In this document: positions 50,557-60,753 of the stretch, piece after piece | How the letters are laid out: the number at the start of each line of letters is the position of its first letter | How positions within the stretch are numbered: position 1 is the stretch's first letter | NCBI GenBank assembly: GCA_947073495.1 | Contig: CAMTMX010000004.1 | Coordinates: 1 to 64,000, forward strand | DNA from: an uncultured Porphyromonadaceae bacterium | GTDB lineage: Bacteria; Bacteroidota; Bacteroidia; Bacteroidales; Muribaculaceae | Direction: 5' to 3' | Length of the DNA stretch: 64,000 bases | Position numbers and translations under genes: made by a program | Notes under the pieces: generated by a model | What the model saw: only the letters and a program-made list of their open reading frames with translations | The model's database searches: none | What the model was told of the DNA's origin: nothing

Positions 50557-52050
50557 TTAATCTTCAGCAGCCACGACTTGTGCCTCAAGTTCAGCCTCTT
50601 CTGCAGATTTTGAAGGACTGTTGGGAAGTTCAAGACCATAATGTTTTTTAGCATCTATAGCCTTTAGGACAATTCCAAGAATCAATGCCAACACTCCAAG
50701 AGATGCGAACACAAGCATCGGAACGGTGTAATTATAATCCATGGCATTTTCCACTCCCGGGTTTGTTGCCGCGAGAACAGCACCGATAATCATAGGGAAA
50801 GCATACAGACCGATATTCTGTATCCAGAAGATCACAGCATAAGCCGAACCCAAAAGACGATTGTCGACCAATTTTGGAACGGAAGGCCAAAGAGAGGCGG
50901 GGACCAGAGAGAAACTGATGCCAAGCAAAACAATAGCACTGTATGCCACGATCGCAGATCGTGTCGCAGGAAGGACAAAAGCAAATGTGAGATGGCATAA
51001 AATCATTAGGATTGCACCCCATATAAGCATTGTTGCGCCCTTTCCTTTCTTGTCAAGGAAGTTACCAAGGAAAGGGGTTATTATGCCTGCACCTATAGGG
51101 AACACAAAGAATACTCTGCCGGCAGCCTCAGCTGTAATGCCGAGGTTGCATTGAAGCATGTTGGTCGCATATTTTTGAAATGGGAAGATGGCGGAATAAT
51201 AGAGCACACAGAGAAGGGCAACAACCCAGAACACTTTAGACGAGAATATGTATTTGAGATCAGATATCTTAAACGGATCGTCTTTGACTTCTCCATTAGA
51301 ACCCATCTGGTTCTCAAGTTTCTTATCCATAAACGCATAAACGATAAACCCGATAAGCCCAATGAGAAGTAGCAATACAGACAAAGCTATCGGACGCGAA
51401 ACACTGATGTTGTCACGGAATGAGGCAATTGCCGGGGATGCGAGGAAAACAACAGCCACTCCAAGGCGAGCAAGAGCCATTTCACTACCCATGGCGAGAG
51501 CCATTTCCTTACCTTCAAACCATTTTACAATACCTCTTGAAACAGTTATACCTGCCATCTCACAACCGCAACCGAATGTCATGAATCCAATCGCAGAAAG
51601 CTTGGCAGATGCCGGCATTCCGTCATAGAAGGGGGTGATATTCCACCATGTGTCGGGAAGATTTACAAATCCATCGATAAATCCATACAGTGGGCTTGAA
51701 AGAAATGAATCCGTCAATGCATAATAGTTGATAAAACCACCGCACACCATCACTGCTCCTGAAAGGATTGCTGTGAAGCGCACACCCATCTTGTCGAGAA
51801 TAATACCTGCAAAAATCAAGAAGAATACAAAAACGTTAAGAAACATTTCTGACCCGGCAAATCTTCCGTAGGCAGAGGGTTCCCAACCTTTTGTACTTTG
51901 CAGGTATTCCTGCAACGGAGATAAGACATCAACAAAAATGTAGGCGAAAAACATCGCCGATGACAACAGCACAAGCGCGGTCCATCGTGCCCATGCCTTG
52001 TCTCGCAATAATTCCCGCGGTGCGGAAATAAGATTCTGTTTGGTAGACAT
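50557..52050 (-). CDS. MFS transporter
   Basis: The 497-residue protein has 12 or so membrane helices, with a loop inserted between helices 3 and 4 (FVNLPDTWWNITPFYDGMPA). MFS motif traces include ILDKMGVRF after helix 2 and FLDKKGKGATM after helix 8. It resembles the MFS proteins common in Bacteroidales and distantly related to the MFSD1 group, with a likely small organic anion or peptide substrate, but the substrate is unknown. The acidic C-terminus (SPSKSAEEAELEAQVVAAED) is cytoplasmic. Confidence 0.82.
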   Translation of the reverse strand: MSTKQNLISAPRELLRDKAWARWTALVLLSSAMFFAYIFVDVLSPLQEYLQSTKGWEPSAYGRFAGSEMFLNVFVFFLIFAGIILDKMGVRFTAILSGAVMVCGGFINYYALTDSFLSSPLYGFIDGFVNLPDTWWNITPFYDGMPASAKLSAIGFMTFGCGCEMAGITVSRGIVKWFEGKEMALAMGSEMALARLGVAVVFLASPAIASFRDNISVSRPIALSVLLLLIGLIGFIVYAFMDKKLENQMGSNGEVKDDPFKISDLKYIFSSKVFWVVALLCVLYYSAIFPFQKYATNMLQCNLGITAEAAGRVFFVFPIGAGIITPFLGNFLDKKGKGATMLIWGAILMILCHLTFAFVLPATRSAIVAYSAIVLLGISFSLVPASLWPSVPKLVDNRLLGSAYAVIFWIQNIGLYAFPMIIGAVLAATNPGVENAMDYNYTVPMLVFASLGVLALILGIVLKAIDAKKHYGLELPNSPSKSAEEAELEAQVVAAED

Positions 52051-52168
52051 AATATTAGGTTAGTTCAATAATATTTCATGAGATTTATCCACCCTTGCAT
52101 TGATCAACCTGAAAAAAATAATACGTAAAGTCAATCAAGAAACAGGAGTGACAAAACTTAAACATATG

Positions 52169-52200
52169 CAAATTTACACCTTTTAATATTATAATCCAAA
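52169..52200 (-). promoter_or_regulatory. Promoter of the MFS transporter gene
   Basis: TTTG (52200-52197), a 20-base spacer and TAAATTTG (52176-52169) match the consensus exactly, giving a leader of about 110 bases. Confidence 0.65.
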
Positions 52201-52281
52201 TGCAATACATTCCAAACTTACTATATCGTATAAAAAAACTATTGAGGCGTTATGAATAATTTGTTAAATCTTTCGGAATAT

Positions 52282-52312
52282 TTTGTTGGCTTATTAAAAT
52301 ATTTTAACTTTG
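52282..52312 (+). promoter_or_regulatory. Promoter of the TonB-receptor operon
   Basis: TTTG (52282-52285), a 19-base spacer and TAACTTTG (52305-52312) match the consensus exactly. The leader would be about 140 bases. A 64-codon frame in this leader (52252-52446) starts before the promoter and is not considered real. Confidence 0.65.
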
Positions 52313-52457
52313 CAAAAGATATTTCCTTCATAAAGGATTTTAATAAATTATCTCAAAGAAGGCTTAACACGACAAATTATGAAACAAACTCTCTCCAACA
52401 TGCACGCGATAAACATAGTAATTTCCATAAACCCTTATTAACTTAAACAACCAACGT

Positions 52458-55190
52458 ATGAAGAGACTATTGCTCTTTGCCGTGGCACTTCTAAGTGTGG
52501 TTTCCTGGGCATTCGCACAAGGAAACACAACGACGTGTAGCGGTTCAGTCATCGATGAACTGGGCGAACCGGTCATTGGTGCTACAGTTCAAGCGAAAGG
52601 CACATCGGTTGCAGTTCCCACTGACATCGACGGTAAATTCACACTTAAAGTGCCGGCATCATCTAAAGATATCCAAATTTCATATATTGGGTATAAGACT
52701 CTCGTGCTTAAGGCACAACCGGATATGGGCGTCATCAAGATGGAGCCTGACTCCAAAATGCTTCAAGACGTCGTTGTCACTCAGTCAAAGGCTCGCACAC
52801 GCGAAACCCCTATTGCAATGTCGGAGTTAACAGCAGGACAAATTGAAGCCAAGCTCGGTAATAAAGAATTCCCCGAGGTTCTAAAAAGCACACCGGGAGT
52901 GTGGGCCACTCCTGATGGCGGCGGCTACGGCGATGCAAAAATCAACATGCGCGGATTCAAAGCTCCAAACGTTGCAGTGCTTGTTAACGGTATCCCTATG
53001 AATGACATGGAATGGGGTGGCATCTATTGGTCAAACTTTGCAGGTCTTGGCGGGGTAACCACCAGCATGCAGACTCAACGCGGTCTTGGCGCAGCCATCA
53101 TCTCATCTCCTTCAATCGGAGGCACAATCAACATCACAACTCGTGGTCTCGACGCGAAAAAAGGAGGATCTGTATGGTATGGAATGGGCAATGACAACCT
53201 CAACGATGTTGGATTTAGCGTTTCTTCGGGACTCATGGACAACGGTTGGGCAATTAGTGTGCTTGGCAGCCGCAAATGGGGAGACGGTTATATTCAGGGC
53301 ACAGAATTTGAAGCCTGGAATTATTTTGTAAACGTGTCTAAAAAGATTGCAGATAATCATCAGCTGGCTCTAACTGCATTTGGTGCACCCCAATGGCACA
53401 ACCAAAGAAATGCCGTTTATGGCACTCTTTCTATTGAAAACTGGCAAGGTGCCAAAGAATATATGAATGGAGAAAGCATGTATAAATACAACCCTACCTA
53501 TGGTTTCGACAATGAGGGTCGTCAACGCACTGCTTATCGTAATCAATATCACAAACCCATCATTTCTCTAAACCATATCTGGCAGATAAATGAATATTCT
53601 TCATTGTCTACTGCACTTTATATGTCGTTAGCAAGTGGTGGCGGATATTCAGGTCAAGGTCGCACAAGCAATGATCGAAATAAATGGAGAGGCGCTTATA
53701 ACGGAGCCATCACTACAGACCTGCGTCGTCCTGACGGCACATTCGACTATGGTGCAATTCAAGATATGAACGCTGCATCCACCACCGGTTCTTTAATGGC
53801 TATGTCGGAAAGCGTCAACAGCCATGAATGGTATGGTCTGGTATCAACATATAAGAACGAGATACTTCCAAACAAACTCACGCTTACAGGAGGTGTCGAC
53901 ATAAGGTATTATATCGGACATCATAAGAACAAACTTATCGATTTATATTCCGGTGAATACTTCATTGACGATTCTGACCGTGCAAACGTAAAACCAGAAA
54001 ACAACAGTGCGGCGTTAGATCCCAATTGGAAATATGAGAAATTGGGAGTTGGAGATGTCGTGTATAGAAATTATGACGGTTTCACTCATCAGGAAGGCGT
54101 TTACGGCCAAGGTGAATATAAGTTATTAGATGGTGCAATCACCACATTCCTTGCTGGCTCAATAAATCTTACAAGCTATAAGAAGAAAGATATGTTCTAC
54201 TATGATGCAGCCCACGGCACAACATCATGGCATTCTTTCCTTGGAGGAACTGTTAAAGGAGGCGTAAACTGGAATATTGACCGCCACAACAACATTTTTC
54301 TCAATGGTGGTTATATTTCAAAAGCTCCTTTCTTCTCTTATGGTGTATTCCTCAAAGCTGACCAAAGCAATGCTGTTAATCCAAATGCCAGAAACGAGAA
54401 AATCGGTTCTGTAGAGCTTGGATATGGTTTCCATTCTCCGAAATTCTCGCTCACAGCCAATGGTTATTTCACTAAATGGATGGACCGTAGCGACCGTGAA
54501 ACAGTTAAACGTGGTGAAATCACAAGCGGACCCGACGCTGGAAGCTATTATTCTCTTAGCCTTGAAAATGTGTCTGCCCAACACATTGGATTCGAAGTAG
54601 ACTTCACTTATCTCCCAGCAAAATGGCTTGAAATTCAAGGCATGTTCTCATGGGGAGACTGGATTTGGACCAATAATCCCAAAGGATATTATTACAACGA
54701 ACAGGGTCAGCCTCTTAAAAACATCGTGAACGGTGAACTTGCTTCAGGTGTTCTTGCTGACGACCACGCATGGGGCGTTATAAATCAGAAGAATCATAAA
54801 GTATGCGGTTCCGCTCAGACAACTGCCGCTCTCGGAGTCACCTTTAAACCATTCAAAGGGTTCCGTATCGGAGCAGACTGGACGATGAGCGCACGTAACT
54901 ACTCTGATTATTATCTTGATGCCTCAAGCCTCGAAGTCAATAAAACCCTTACACTTTCCGATCCTTGGGAAATTCCTTGGGGTAATGAATTCGATCTATC
55001 GGCAAGCTACAAGTTCAAGATGGCAGGTCTTGATGCAACAATTTACGGTAATGTTTATAATCTTTTCAACTACTATTACGTAAAGGATGCTCAGACTCCA
55101 TATAATGTGAATGGCACTTGGCAAAATGCAACTTATGCAATTTATTCATTTGGCCGCACATTCTCTTTGAAATTAAAAATCAATTTCTAA
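52458..55190 (+). CDS. TonB-dependent outer-membrane receptor with carboxypeptidase-like domain
   Basis: The 910-residue protein has a signal peptide (1-20), a carboxypeptidase-regulatory-like domain (about 24-95; CSGSVIDELGEPVIGATVQA, GYKTLVLKA), a plug domain (about 105-240; VVVTQSKARTRETPIAMSEL, LKSTPGVWATPDGGGYGDAK, NMRGFKAPNVAVLVNGIPMN) and a 22-strand-type beta barrel ending in FGRTFSLKLKINF, with the C-terminal Phe of outer-membrane proteins. It takes up a large ligand across the outer membrane. It lacks a SusD partner; the next gene, 21 bases on, is a choice-of-anchor J lipoprotein that may be its surface partner. Confidence 0.9.
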   Translation: MKRLLLFAVALLSVVSWAFAQGNTTTCSGSVIDELGEPVIGATVQAKGTSVAVPTDIDGKFTLKVPASSKDIQISYIGYKTLVLKAQPDMGVIKMEPDSKMLQDVVVTQSKARTRETPIAMSELTAGQIEAKLGNKEFPEVLKSTPGVWATPDGGGYGDAKINMRGFKAPNVAVLVNGIPMNDMEWGGIYWSNFAGLGGVTTSMQTQRGLGAAIISSPSIGGTINITTRGLDAKKGGSVWYGMGNDNLNDVGFSVSSGLMDNGWAISVLGSRKWGDGYIQGTEFEAWNYFVNVSKKIADNHQLALTAFGAPQWHNQRNAVYGTLSIENWQGAKEYMNGESMYKYNPTYGFDNEGRQRTAYRNQYHKPIISLNHIWQINEYSSLSTALYMSLASGGGYSGQGRTSNDRNKWRGAYNGAITTDLRRPDGTFDYGAIQDMNAASTTGSLMAMSESVNSHEWYGLVSTYKNEILPNKLTLTGGVDIRYYIGHHKNKLIDLYSGEYFIDDSDRANVKPENNSAALDPNWKYEKLGVGDVVYRNYDGFTHQEGVYGQGEYKLLDGAITTFLAGSINLTSYKKKDMFYYDAAHGTTSWHSFLGGTVKGGVNWNIDRHNNIFLNGGYISKAPFFSYGVFLKADQSNAVNPNARNEKIGSVELGYGFHSPKFSLTANGYFTKWMDRSDRETVKRGEITSGPDAGSYYSLSLENVSAQHIGFEVDFTYLPAKWLEIQGMFSWGDWIWTNNPKGYYYNEQGQPLKNIVNGELASGVLADDHAWGVINQKNHKVCGSAQTTAALGVTFKPFKGFRIGADWTMSARNYSDYYLDASSLEVNKTLTLSDPWEIPWGNEFDLSASYKFKMAGLDATIYGNVYNLFNYYYVKDAQTPYNVNGTWQNATYAIYSFGRTFSLKLKINF

Positions 55191-55211
55191 CATTTTCAAA
55201 GGATTTCATTT

Positions 55212-57209
55212 ATGAAAAAAATCAATATAAAATCGGTTTCACTTCTCACCGGAATCGTTCTCTTGAGCGGATGCGGCGAGAACGCTTGGAATGATCATCT
55301 TGATGGTTTTGAGGTGCCTCCAATTTATTCCAAGACTGAGACCATAAACTATACCCTCACTGCAGACGACTATAAAGCAATAGCATCCAACTCTACCAAT
55401 AAATCATTGGCTTCAGAAGCTGGAGAATCTGAAGAACTTGCAGCGATTGGTACAAATGGATATTTTTCTACTGCAGCACAGGCACGCAAGTATATTCCGG
55501 CATTTGTCTCCAATTCCTCATTTCCATATTTTACACTCAACAATGGCTCATCTCTTAAAATTGGATATGACCTTGCAACTAATCAACCTGCAGAAGTCGT
55601 AGCTATCAACAACGGCGTCAAAACTTATACTGTTTCAGAGGCAGACTATAAGGATGCTTGGGGAAGCGAAGAAGATTTCATACAGGGATTCGCTCCTTTA
55701 ACCCCTGCTTCTGCAAACCTTGCCGGGATATTGAAAGCTCAATTTCCTGATGCTGTGTCAGGGGAATATGCTGTCATTTCATACCAAGAAGCATCTGTAA
55801 ATCCTGTGTTCGGCAATACTGAATCCGGTCCAACTGTCTATATTGAGGAGTCTTTTGCTGAAGGCGTAGGATCATTTACTATAGACAATGTCTCCATCCC
55901 TTCTGAACTTTCTTATGTTTGGAACCATGATGCCGGGTATTCTTGCATGAAAGCGAGCGCTTTTGCCAATAAGACAAACTATGCTTCAGAAAGCTGGCTT
56001 ATTTCTCCGGAAGTTAAGCTTTCTGACAATGCTAATGCAGTCCTCACTTTCGATCAGGCAGTGCAATACTTTGCAGATATCGAGACTGCAAAAAGCGAAG
56101 CATCTATAAATGTTAGAATCTCAGGTGGGGCTTGGGAAAAACTCACAGTCCCTGGATTTCCGGAAAAACTTAGTTGGTCTTTCGTCGCTTCCGGAGACAT
56201 CGACCTGTCTGCATACAATGGGAAGTCAATCCAAATCGGTTTTTGCTATAAGAGCACAGCATCTAAAGCCGGAACTTGGGAGGTTAATAATGTAAAGCTT
56301 GCAGATGGTGGTGAAACCCGCGCGTTCTCCACAAGAGCTGCAGCTACCCCGGTTCCGACAATCGGTAAAAATGCCATCTATGTTTTTAATGGATCTGAAT
56401 GGGATGTGCCCGGTTCAATGTTAGTGCTTCAGCCTGACGATTATATTGCAATGGGTCAGTCAAGAGGCAACCTTTCAGGAACGCTTCCGTCACAGCTTCT
56501 TCCAACCTATCTTTCACAAACATTACCTTATGCCGCAGATGATGCCGCAGAAATTGTAGCTTATAAATATTACAATGGAAGCACAACATCATACCAGGCA
56601 AACCAGCTAACCAAAACAGAAGGGAACTGGGTAATGAATAATGGAGCGACAGTTGATCAATTTACTAAGAAAGACAACGTTTGGCAGTTCAACCCCTCTG
56701 TAGAGATGACTCTTCCCTACTCACGCAACACGGAGCCGACCTATACATACTTTATGGCATGTAAAGACTGGGTGTTTGCAAATGTAACTAAGAAGTTATA
56801 TCCGGATGCCTCACCCGCTAACGGAAGCAAACCTGGTCCTCCGTTTATCGACTACCGCGATAACGCAGAATTCTATTCAGGGGTGTCTGCATATTATGGT
56901 AATGTAGATGTCAGAGCAAATACTGCCAAGAGCAATGCTCCGGAAGGCTATACAGGATATGACGGTTTGTCTGATGATGAAATCTCAGAGCTTGTAAAGA
57001 AGCGTTTTGCAACAGAAACATTCCCGGGCGCTCTTGCAATGTTGCATGCAGATGCTGAGCCGGTTGAAGGTATGGACGTAACCTATACTTATAAATTTAC
57101 AGCATACACATCAGAAGGTGCAAAAGAATATACTATTGTGTATATCGTAACTGGTAAAGGCGAATTCACTTTCAGCAGTTGTGACTGGTGGTCAAATGGA
57201 AAGCCTTAA
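55212..57209 (+). CDS. Choice-of-anchor J domain surface lipoprotein
   Basis: The 665-residue protein has a lipoprotein signal (KSVSLLTGIVLLSGC, lipobox LSGC). The first part (about 30-200) is of unknown fold with EADYKDAWGSEEDF. Residues about 210-365 form a choice-of-anchor J / MAM-like beta-sandwich (YIEESFAEGVGSFTI, SWLISPEVKLSDNANAVLTF, GKSIQIGFCYKSTASKAGTW and EVNNVKL). The last 280 residues are a second unknown region with many aromatic residues. As a surface lipoprotein co-transcribed with a TonB receptor, it probably captures the ligand, taking the place SusD holds in starch-type systems. A terminator closes the operon. Confidence 0.8.
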   Translation: MKKINIKSVSLLTGIVLLSGCGENAWNDHLDGFEVPPIYSKTETINYTLTADDYKAIASNSTNKSLASEAGESEELAAIGTNGYFSTAAQARKYIPAFVSNSSFPYFTLNNGSSLKIGYDLATNQPAEVVAINNGVKTYTVSEADYKDAWGSEEDFIQGFAPLTPASANLAGILKAQFPDAVSGEYAVISYQEASVNPVFGNTESGPTVYIEESFAEGVGSFTIDNVSIPSELSYVWNHDAGYSCMKASAFANKTNYASESWLISPEVKLSDNANAVLTFDQAVQYFADIETAKSEASINVRISGGAWEKLTVPGFPEKLSWSFVASGDIDLSAYNGKSIQIGFCYKSTASKAGTWEVNNVKLADGGETRAFSTRAAATPVPTIGKNAIYVFNGSEWDVPGSMLVLQPDDYIAMGQSRGNLSGTLPSQLLPTYLSQTLPYAADDAAEIVAYKYYNGSTTSYQANQLTKTEGNWVMNNGATVDQFTKKDNVWQFNPSVEMTLPYSRNTEPTYTYFMACKDWVFANVTKKLYPDASPANGSKPGPPFIDYRDNAEFYSGVSAYYGNVDVRANTAKSNAPEGYTGYDGLSDDEISELVKKRFATETFPGALAMLHADAEPVEGMDVTYTYKFTAYTSEGAKEYTIVYIVTGKGEFTFSSCDWWSNGKP

Positions 57210-57227
57210 TAATAATTCCAATAATTC

Positions 57228-57267
57228 AAATAGGCACGTTTCTTCGTGAAACGTGCCTATTTTTTAA
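57228..57267 (+). terminator. Terminator of the TonB-receptor operon
   Basis: AAATAGGCACGTTTC (57228-57242) and GAAACGTGCCTATTT (57248-57262) form a perfect 15-bp stem with a 5-base loop, followed by TTTAATT. It also suits the converging minus-strand gene. Confidence 0.9.
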
Positions 57268-57298
57268 TTAAATAATACTTTTGATTTGATAAAGTTTG

Positions 57299-57727
57299 TT
57301 ACTTATCAAGATGTTTTGAGATATCAGCTTTGATTTGAGAAGCTTCCTGAAAGCCGATGCTGCGGTATACTTCCTTGCCGTCGGCAGATAGATAGATCAA
57401 TGCAGGAATAGAAGATATTTGATACTCGTTACTTAGATCCGGCAGACTGTCTACATTGATTGTTATGAAATCCACTTTCCCTGCATATTCATCTTTCAAC
57501 TGAGAGAATATCGGTTTAAGTTGTCGGCAAGGAGGGCACCACTCTGCTGAAAAATCCACAACAACGGGAAGTCCGTTGGCTGCGAGCTTTGCGCCCGATG
57601 TTGTTGTTTCTACTGCCTGAGCAGATTCTTGCACCATAACAGAATCTAATGATTTACTTTCTTTCCCACCGCAAGATGATGCAACAAAAGCTAAAGCCGC
57701 TGCAAAATACAAGATTTGCTTTTTCAT
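57299..57727 (-). CDS. Thioredoxin-fold lipoprotein
   Basis: The 142-residue protein has a lipoprotein signal (ILYFAAALAFVASSC) and a thioredoxin domain (about 50-140) with the active site WCPPC (SAEWCPPCRQL) and the cis-Pro segment ISSIPALIYL. It should carry out thiol-disulfide exchange in the periplasm, attached to a membrane. WCPPC is more common in reductase-like thioredoxins than in oxidases. Confidence 0.88.
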   Translation of the reverse strand: MKKQILYFAAALAFVASSCGGKESKSLDSVMVQESAQAVETTTSGAKLAANGLPVVVDFSAEWCPPCRQLKPIFSQLKDEYAGKVDFITINVDSLPDLSNEYQISSIPALIYLSADGKEVYRSIGFQEASQIKADISKHLDK

Positions 57728-57770
57728 AATCTATAATTAGAATAGTGTTGATATGAGTATAACAAAAATA

Positions 57771-57801
57771 AAAGGCGTCGGGAATACAACCTGACGCCTT
57801 T
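57771..57801 (-). terminator. Terminator after pfp
   Basis: AAAGGCGTC (57771-57779) and GACGCCTTT (57793-57801) make a 9-bp stem; on the minus strand TTATTTTTG follows. Confidence 0.8.
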
Positions 57802-57823
57802 CATATTTTATATTGATCACTTA

Positions 57824-59479
57824 TCAGATCTCTTTGTCATGCTCAAGAAGCAATGTCATCGAAGGACGGTCGCATATCTCGGAAGGTCCGAAATATTGGA
57901 TAGGACCGGGGTACTGATAGAGAGTATTGAGCGCGAGAGTTTCACGCATTGAAGCATATTTGAGGTAAGGACGTCCGTTGAGGTTGACAAGAGCCTTCTG
58001 TATAACCGGCTTCATGTGACCATGACGACGCTCCATATTCATCATCATTGTGATAGGTATACCTCCTGCAATCCAGTTCTCAGTCTTGTCTGTAAGATTG
58101 CGTACAGAGCTCATATAGCCGGTAAGACCTGCGTTGATAAGCATTGCAGCGTTGAAACCAAGTGCATAAGTATAGTCCGCATCAAAGTTTGTCGGGTCGG
58201 CGCAACGTCCTTCATATCCGAAGAAGTGGTGCTGAGCGTTAAACTTGCCTGAATACTGACCTGCCTCCGCCATCTCTTCAAGACGCTTTGCAACCATCTG
58301 GCTGAGGAGGCTTTCTGTCTCAATAAGAGATACCTGAACATTACCATGGCTGTCGCGGTCTAGGCTGAGCTGAAGCGCGATAGTCTTGGGAAGAGACTTG
58401 TAAAGATCAGCGTTGACTGGAGAAAGCATTGAGTGAATCTTATTGAGCTTCTCATCTTCTGTCAAACCTTCAAGTGCATCTGCGTTGGCAGCGAGAACGT
58501 CATTAAGCTCGGAAATAAGATCCTTCATTGAAGGAATAAACTCTATAAGACCCTCCGGAACAAGAACTGTACCGAAGTTCCACCCGAGTTTAGCACGCTC
58601 CGCGATGACATAGCAAAGATAGTTTACGATGTTGTCAAGCGTCATACGTTTTGCGAGAACTTCCTCAGAGATAAGGCACACGTTTGGCTGAGTCTCGAGC
58701 GCACATTCAAGTGCGATATGAGAAGCTGAACGACCCATGAGCTTGATGAAGTGGTAGTATTTCTTTGCTGAGTTACAGTCACGCTGGATGTTGCCGATAA
58801 CTTCGCTATATACCTTACAAGCAGTGTCGAAACCGAAAGAAGTCTCGATCCACTTGTTCTTAAGGTCACCGTCGATAGTCTTGGGAACACCGATCACCTG
58901 CACTCCTGCATTGATGTTCTTGTAATATTCTGCGAGAACGGCTGCATTAGTGTTTGAGTCGTCACCACCGATAATAACAAGAGCCTTGATGTTGAGCTCT
59001 TTCAATATCTTAAGACCTGCTTCAAATTGTTCGGGAGTCTCGAGTTTTGTTCTGCCAGAACCGATAATATCAAAACCGCCTGTATTGCGGAAGTCCTTGA
59101 TATATCCGGCAGTGAGTTCCATATACTGATGGTTGATAAATCCTGAAGGACCCATGAGGAAACCATAAAGACGGCACTCTTTGTTGAGACGCTTGATTCC
59201 GTCGAAAATACCGCTCACGACATTATGTCCGCCGGGAGCCTGACCTCCTGAAAGGATGATACCCACGTTGAATGGTTCTTCAACACGCTCTGCCTTGTCG
59301 CTTTCTTCAAACTGAACGATAGGAAGTCCGTAAGTGTGGGGGAAGAGTTTCTTGATTTCTTCCTGATCGGCAACCGACTGTGTAGCCTCGCCGATGTTAA
59401 GTTTCACCGGGCCCTGGAGGGCTTTGGGGAGCTTAGGCTGATATTCAGCTCTAACTCTTTGAAGTGCACTCTTTTTCAT
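57824..59479 (-). CDS. pfp: Pyrophosphate-dependent phosphofructokinase
   Basis: The 551-residue protein belongs to the long PFP class. The substrate loop ILSGGQAPGGHNVVSG is followed by VIIGGDDSNTNAAVLAEYY, where the second Asp blocks ATP and favours PPi, and by GVPKTIDGDLKN, with the Lys that goes with PPi use; MGRSASHIALECAL follows. It reversibly converts fructose-6-phosphate plus PPi to fructose-1,6-bisphosphate, replacing ATP-PFK in many Bacteroidales. It has its own promoter and terminator. Confidence 0.95.
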   Translation of the reverse strand: MKKSALQRVRAEYQPKLPKALQGPVKLNIGEATQSVADQEEIKKLFPHTYGLPIVQFEESDKAERVEEPFNVGIILSGGQAPGGHNVVSGIFDGIKRLNKECRLYGFLMGPSGFINHQYMELTAGYIKDFRNTGGFDIIGSGRTKLETPEQFEAGLKILKELNIKALVIIGGDDSNTNAAVLAEYYKNINAGVQVIGVPKTIDGDLKNKWIETSFGFDTACKVYSEVIGNIQRDCNSAKKYYHFIKLMGRSASHIALECALETQPNVCLISEEVLAKRMTLDNIVNYLCYVIAERAKLGWNFGTVLVPEGLIEFIPSMKDLISELNDVLAANADALEGLTEDEKLNKIHSMLSPVNADLYKSLPKTIALQLSLDRDSHGNVQVSLIETESLLSQMVAKRLEEMAEAGQYSGKFNAQHHFFGYEGRCADPTNFDADYTYALGFNAAMLINAGLTGYMSSVRNLTDKTENWIAGGIPITMMMNMERRHGHMKPVIQKALVNLNGRPYLKYASMRETLALNTLYQYPGPIQYFGPSEICDRPSMTLLLEHDKEI

Positions 59480-59519
59480 TAGATATTTTTACCTGATTTG
59501 TGGTGATATATTTTGACTA

Positions 59520-59551
59520 CAAAATTAATCATTTCCAATGAGAAATGCAAA
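59520..59551 (-). promoter_or_regulatory. Promoter of pfp
   Basis: TTTG (59551-59548), a 20-base spacer and TAATTTTG (59527-59520) match the consensus exactly on the minus strand; the leader is about 35 bases. Confidence 0.7.
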
Positions 59552-59616
59552 AATACAATCAACTTTCAGAATCTTTTGATTTAACATCTGCATCAAGATG
59601 TTTAAATCTATTATAA

Positions 59617-60723
59617 TTAGGCATCTTTATGCTGTTTATTCCCTTGTATTCTGGATATTGTGCTTTTCAACCACCCCGGAACTATTAATGCTCCTATTAT
59701 CAGATATACGTAATATGAGATCACTCGCCAAAAAATTGCAAGTATCAAAGCAAGCCCTGCTGTCGGCACGAGATCACCATAATATTCCGAAAAAAGCCAT
59801 TCACTCAATCCGGAGCCACCAGGCGTCGGGCTGATCATCAAAACAACCCAAATGACAAACTGGCGCGCAAATATAACCCACTGCCATGGATCGTCCTGAC
59901 TAAGGAAGCCAAGAAAAAGAGCGTTCACAACCAGATAGCGTGAAGTCCAAGAAAGTGCTGTGCCCCCGAATACTTCGAGCCAGAAACGGAATGGTTTTGT
60001 GCGAAGCTCCTTTGAAGTCGCCACCATATTGTCACCCAATGACACGGCAGACGACTCCCATTTGCGCAACCATTTCCAACTGAATATCTTCCCGATAACT
60101 TTTCTTATCCACTGAGGCTTCCATATTATGCCGGCAAACAATATCAATGTCCAGACAAACAAGCACGCATAGACAAGCCAGAATGTCAATTTTATACCAT
60201 GGGAAAAAGAAGCGCCCCCTGATGCAAATATTTCATGAGAGGGTGTCAGGAATACAACCAACGGACACCCTATTACAAAAAGCAGTTCGTCAAGAAACAA
60301 TGTGGTCATCATCAAGGTGGTGGCTCGTCCGAATTCTATTCCTTGAGAATTAAGAAACACCATGCCTAAGGAGCTTCCGCCTACAGCGGAAGGGGTGATA
60401 CAAGAAGTGAACTCGCAAAGGAAATCCACCTTGAAAGCTTGTGACCATTTAAGTTCATGGTCTGTCAAGGCTCTAAATCTCCAGCTCAAGCCAAAATCCC
60501 TGCCTAACATAAAAAGAAATGCCAGAGCTATGCAGAACCAAGTGCGTGGTGTAAAATCTATCCTATTCCATACCTCCACAAGGTTTTCTTTCTTAGCATC
60601 TTCCCAAAACAGATAGACCACCACACTCAGACCTATAGCTACGGGCAAAAGCACTTTCCATAAAGAAAATGTTTTTTTGTCTGGAGCAGCAGGAGATGGA
60701 GCAGAAGCCGGAGTTGTTGCCAT
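59617..60723 (-). CDS. Flippase-like membrane protein (LPG synthase TM / UPF0104 family)
   Basis: The 368-residue protein has a Pro/Ala-rich N-terminus and about eight membrane helices. Family marks are LCEFTSCITPSAVGGSSLGM, where a conserved Pro-x-x-x-Gly-Gly lies near helix 3, and the late PTPGGSGLSEWLFSEYYGDL. It resembles the transmembrane half of lysylphosphatidylglycerol synthase, without the synthase domain, and the AglD-type flippase group. Given the glycosyltransferase gene just upstream (30 bases), it probably moves or helps make a glycolipid. Confidence 0.85.
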   Translation of the reverse strand: MATTPASAPSPAAPDKKTFSLWKVLLPVAIGLSVVVYLFWEDAKKENLVEVWNRIDFTPRTWFCIALAFLFMLGRDFGLSWRFRALTDHELKWSQAFKVDFLCEFTSCITPSAVGGSSLGMVFLNSQGIEFGRATTLMMTTLFLDELLFVIGCPLVVFLTPSHEIFASGGASFSHGIKLTFWLVYACLFVWTLILFAGIIWKPQWIRKVIGKIFSWKWLRKWESSAVSLGDNMVATSKELRTKPFRFWLEVFGGTALSWTSRYLVVNALFLGFLSQDDPWQWVIFARQFVIWVVLMISPTPGGSGLSEWLFSEYYGDLVPTAGLALILAIFWRVISYYVYLIIGALIVPGWLKSTISRIQGNKQHKDA

Positions 60724-60753
60724 ACTATCAATTATTTTGAGTTAATACATATT

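Noticed and set aside
52252..52446. 64-codon frame ahead of the TonB receptor
   Set aside because: It starts upstream of the operon promoter, has no recognisable content and lies in AT-rich leader sequence.
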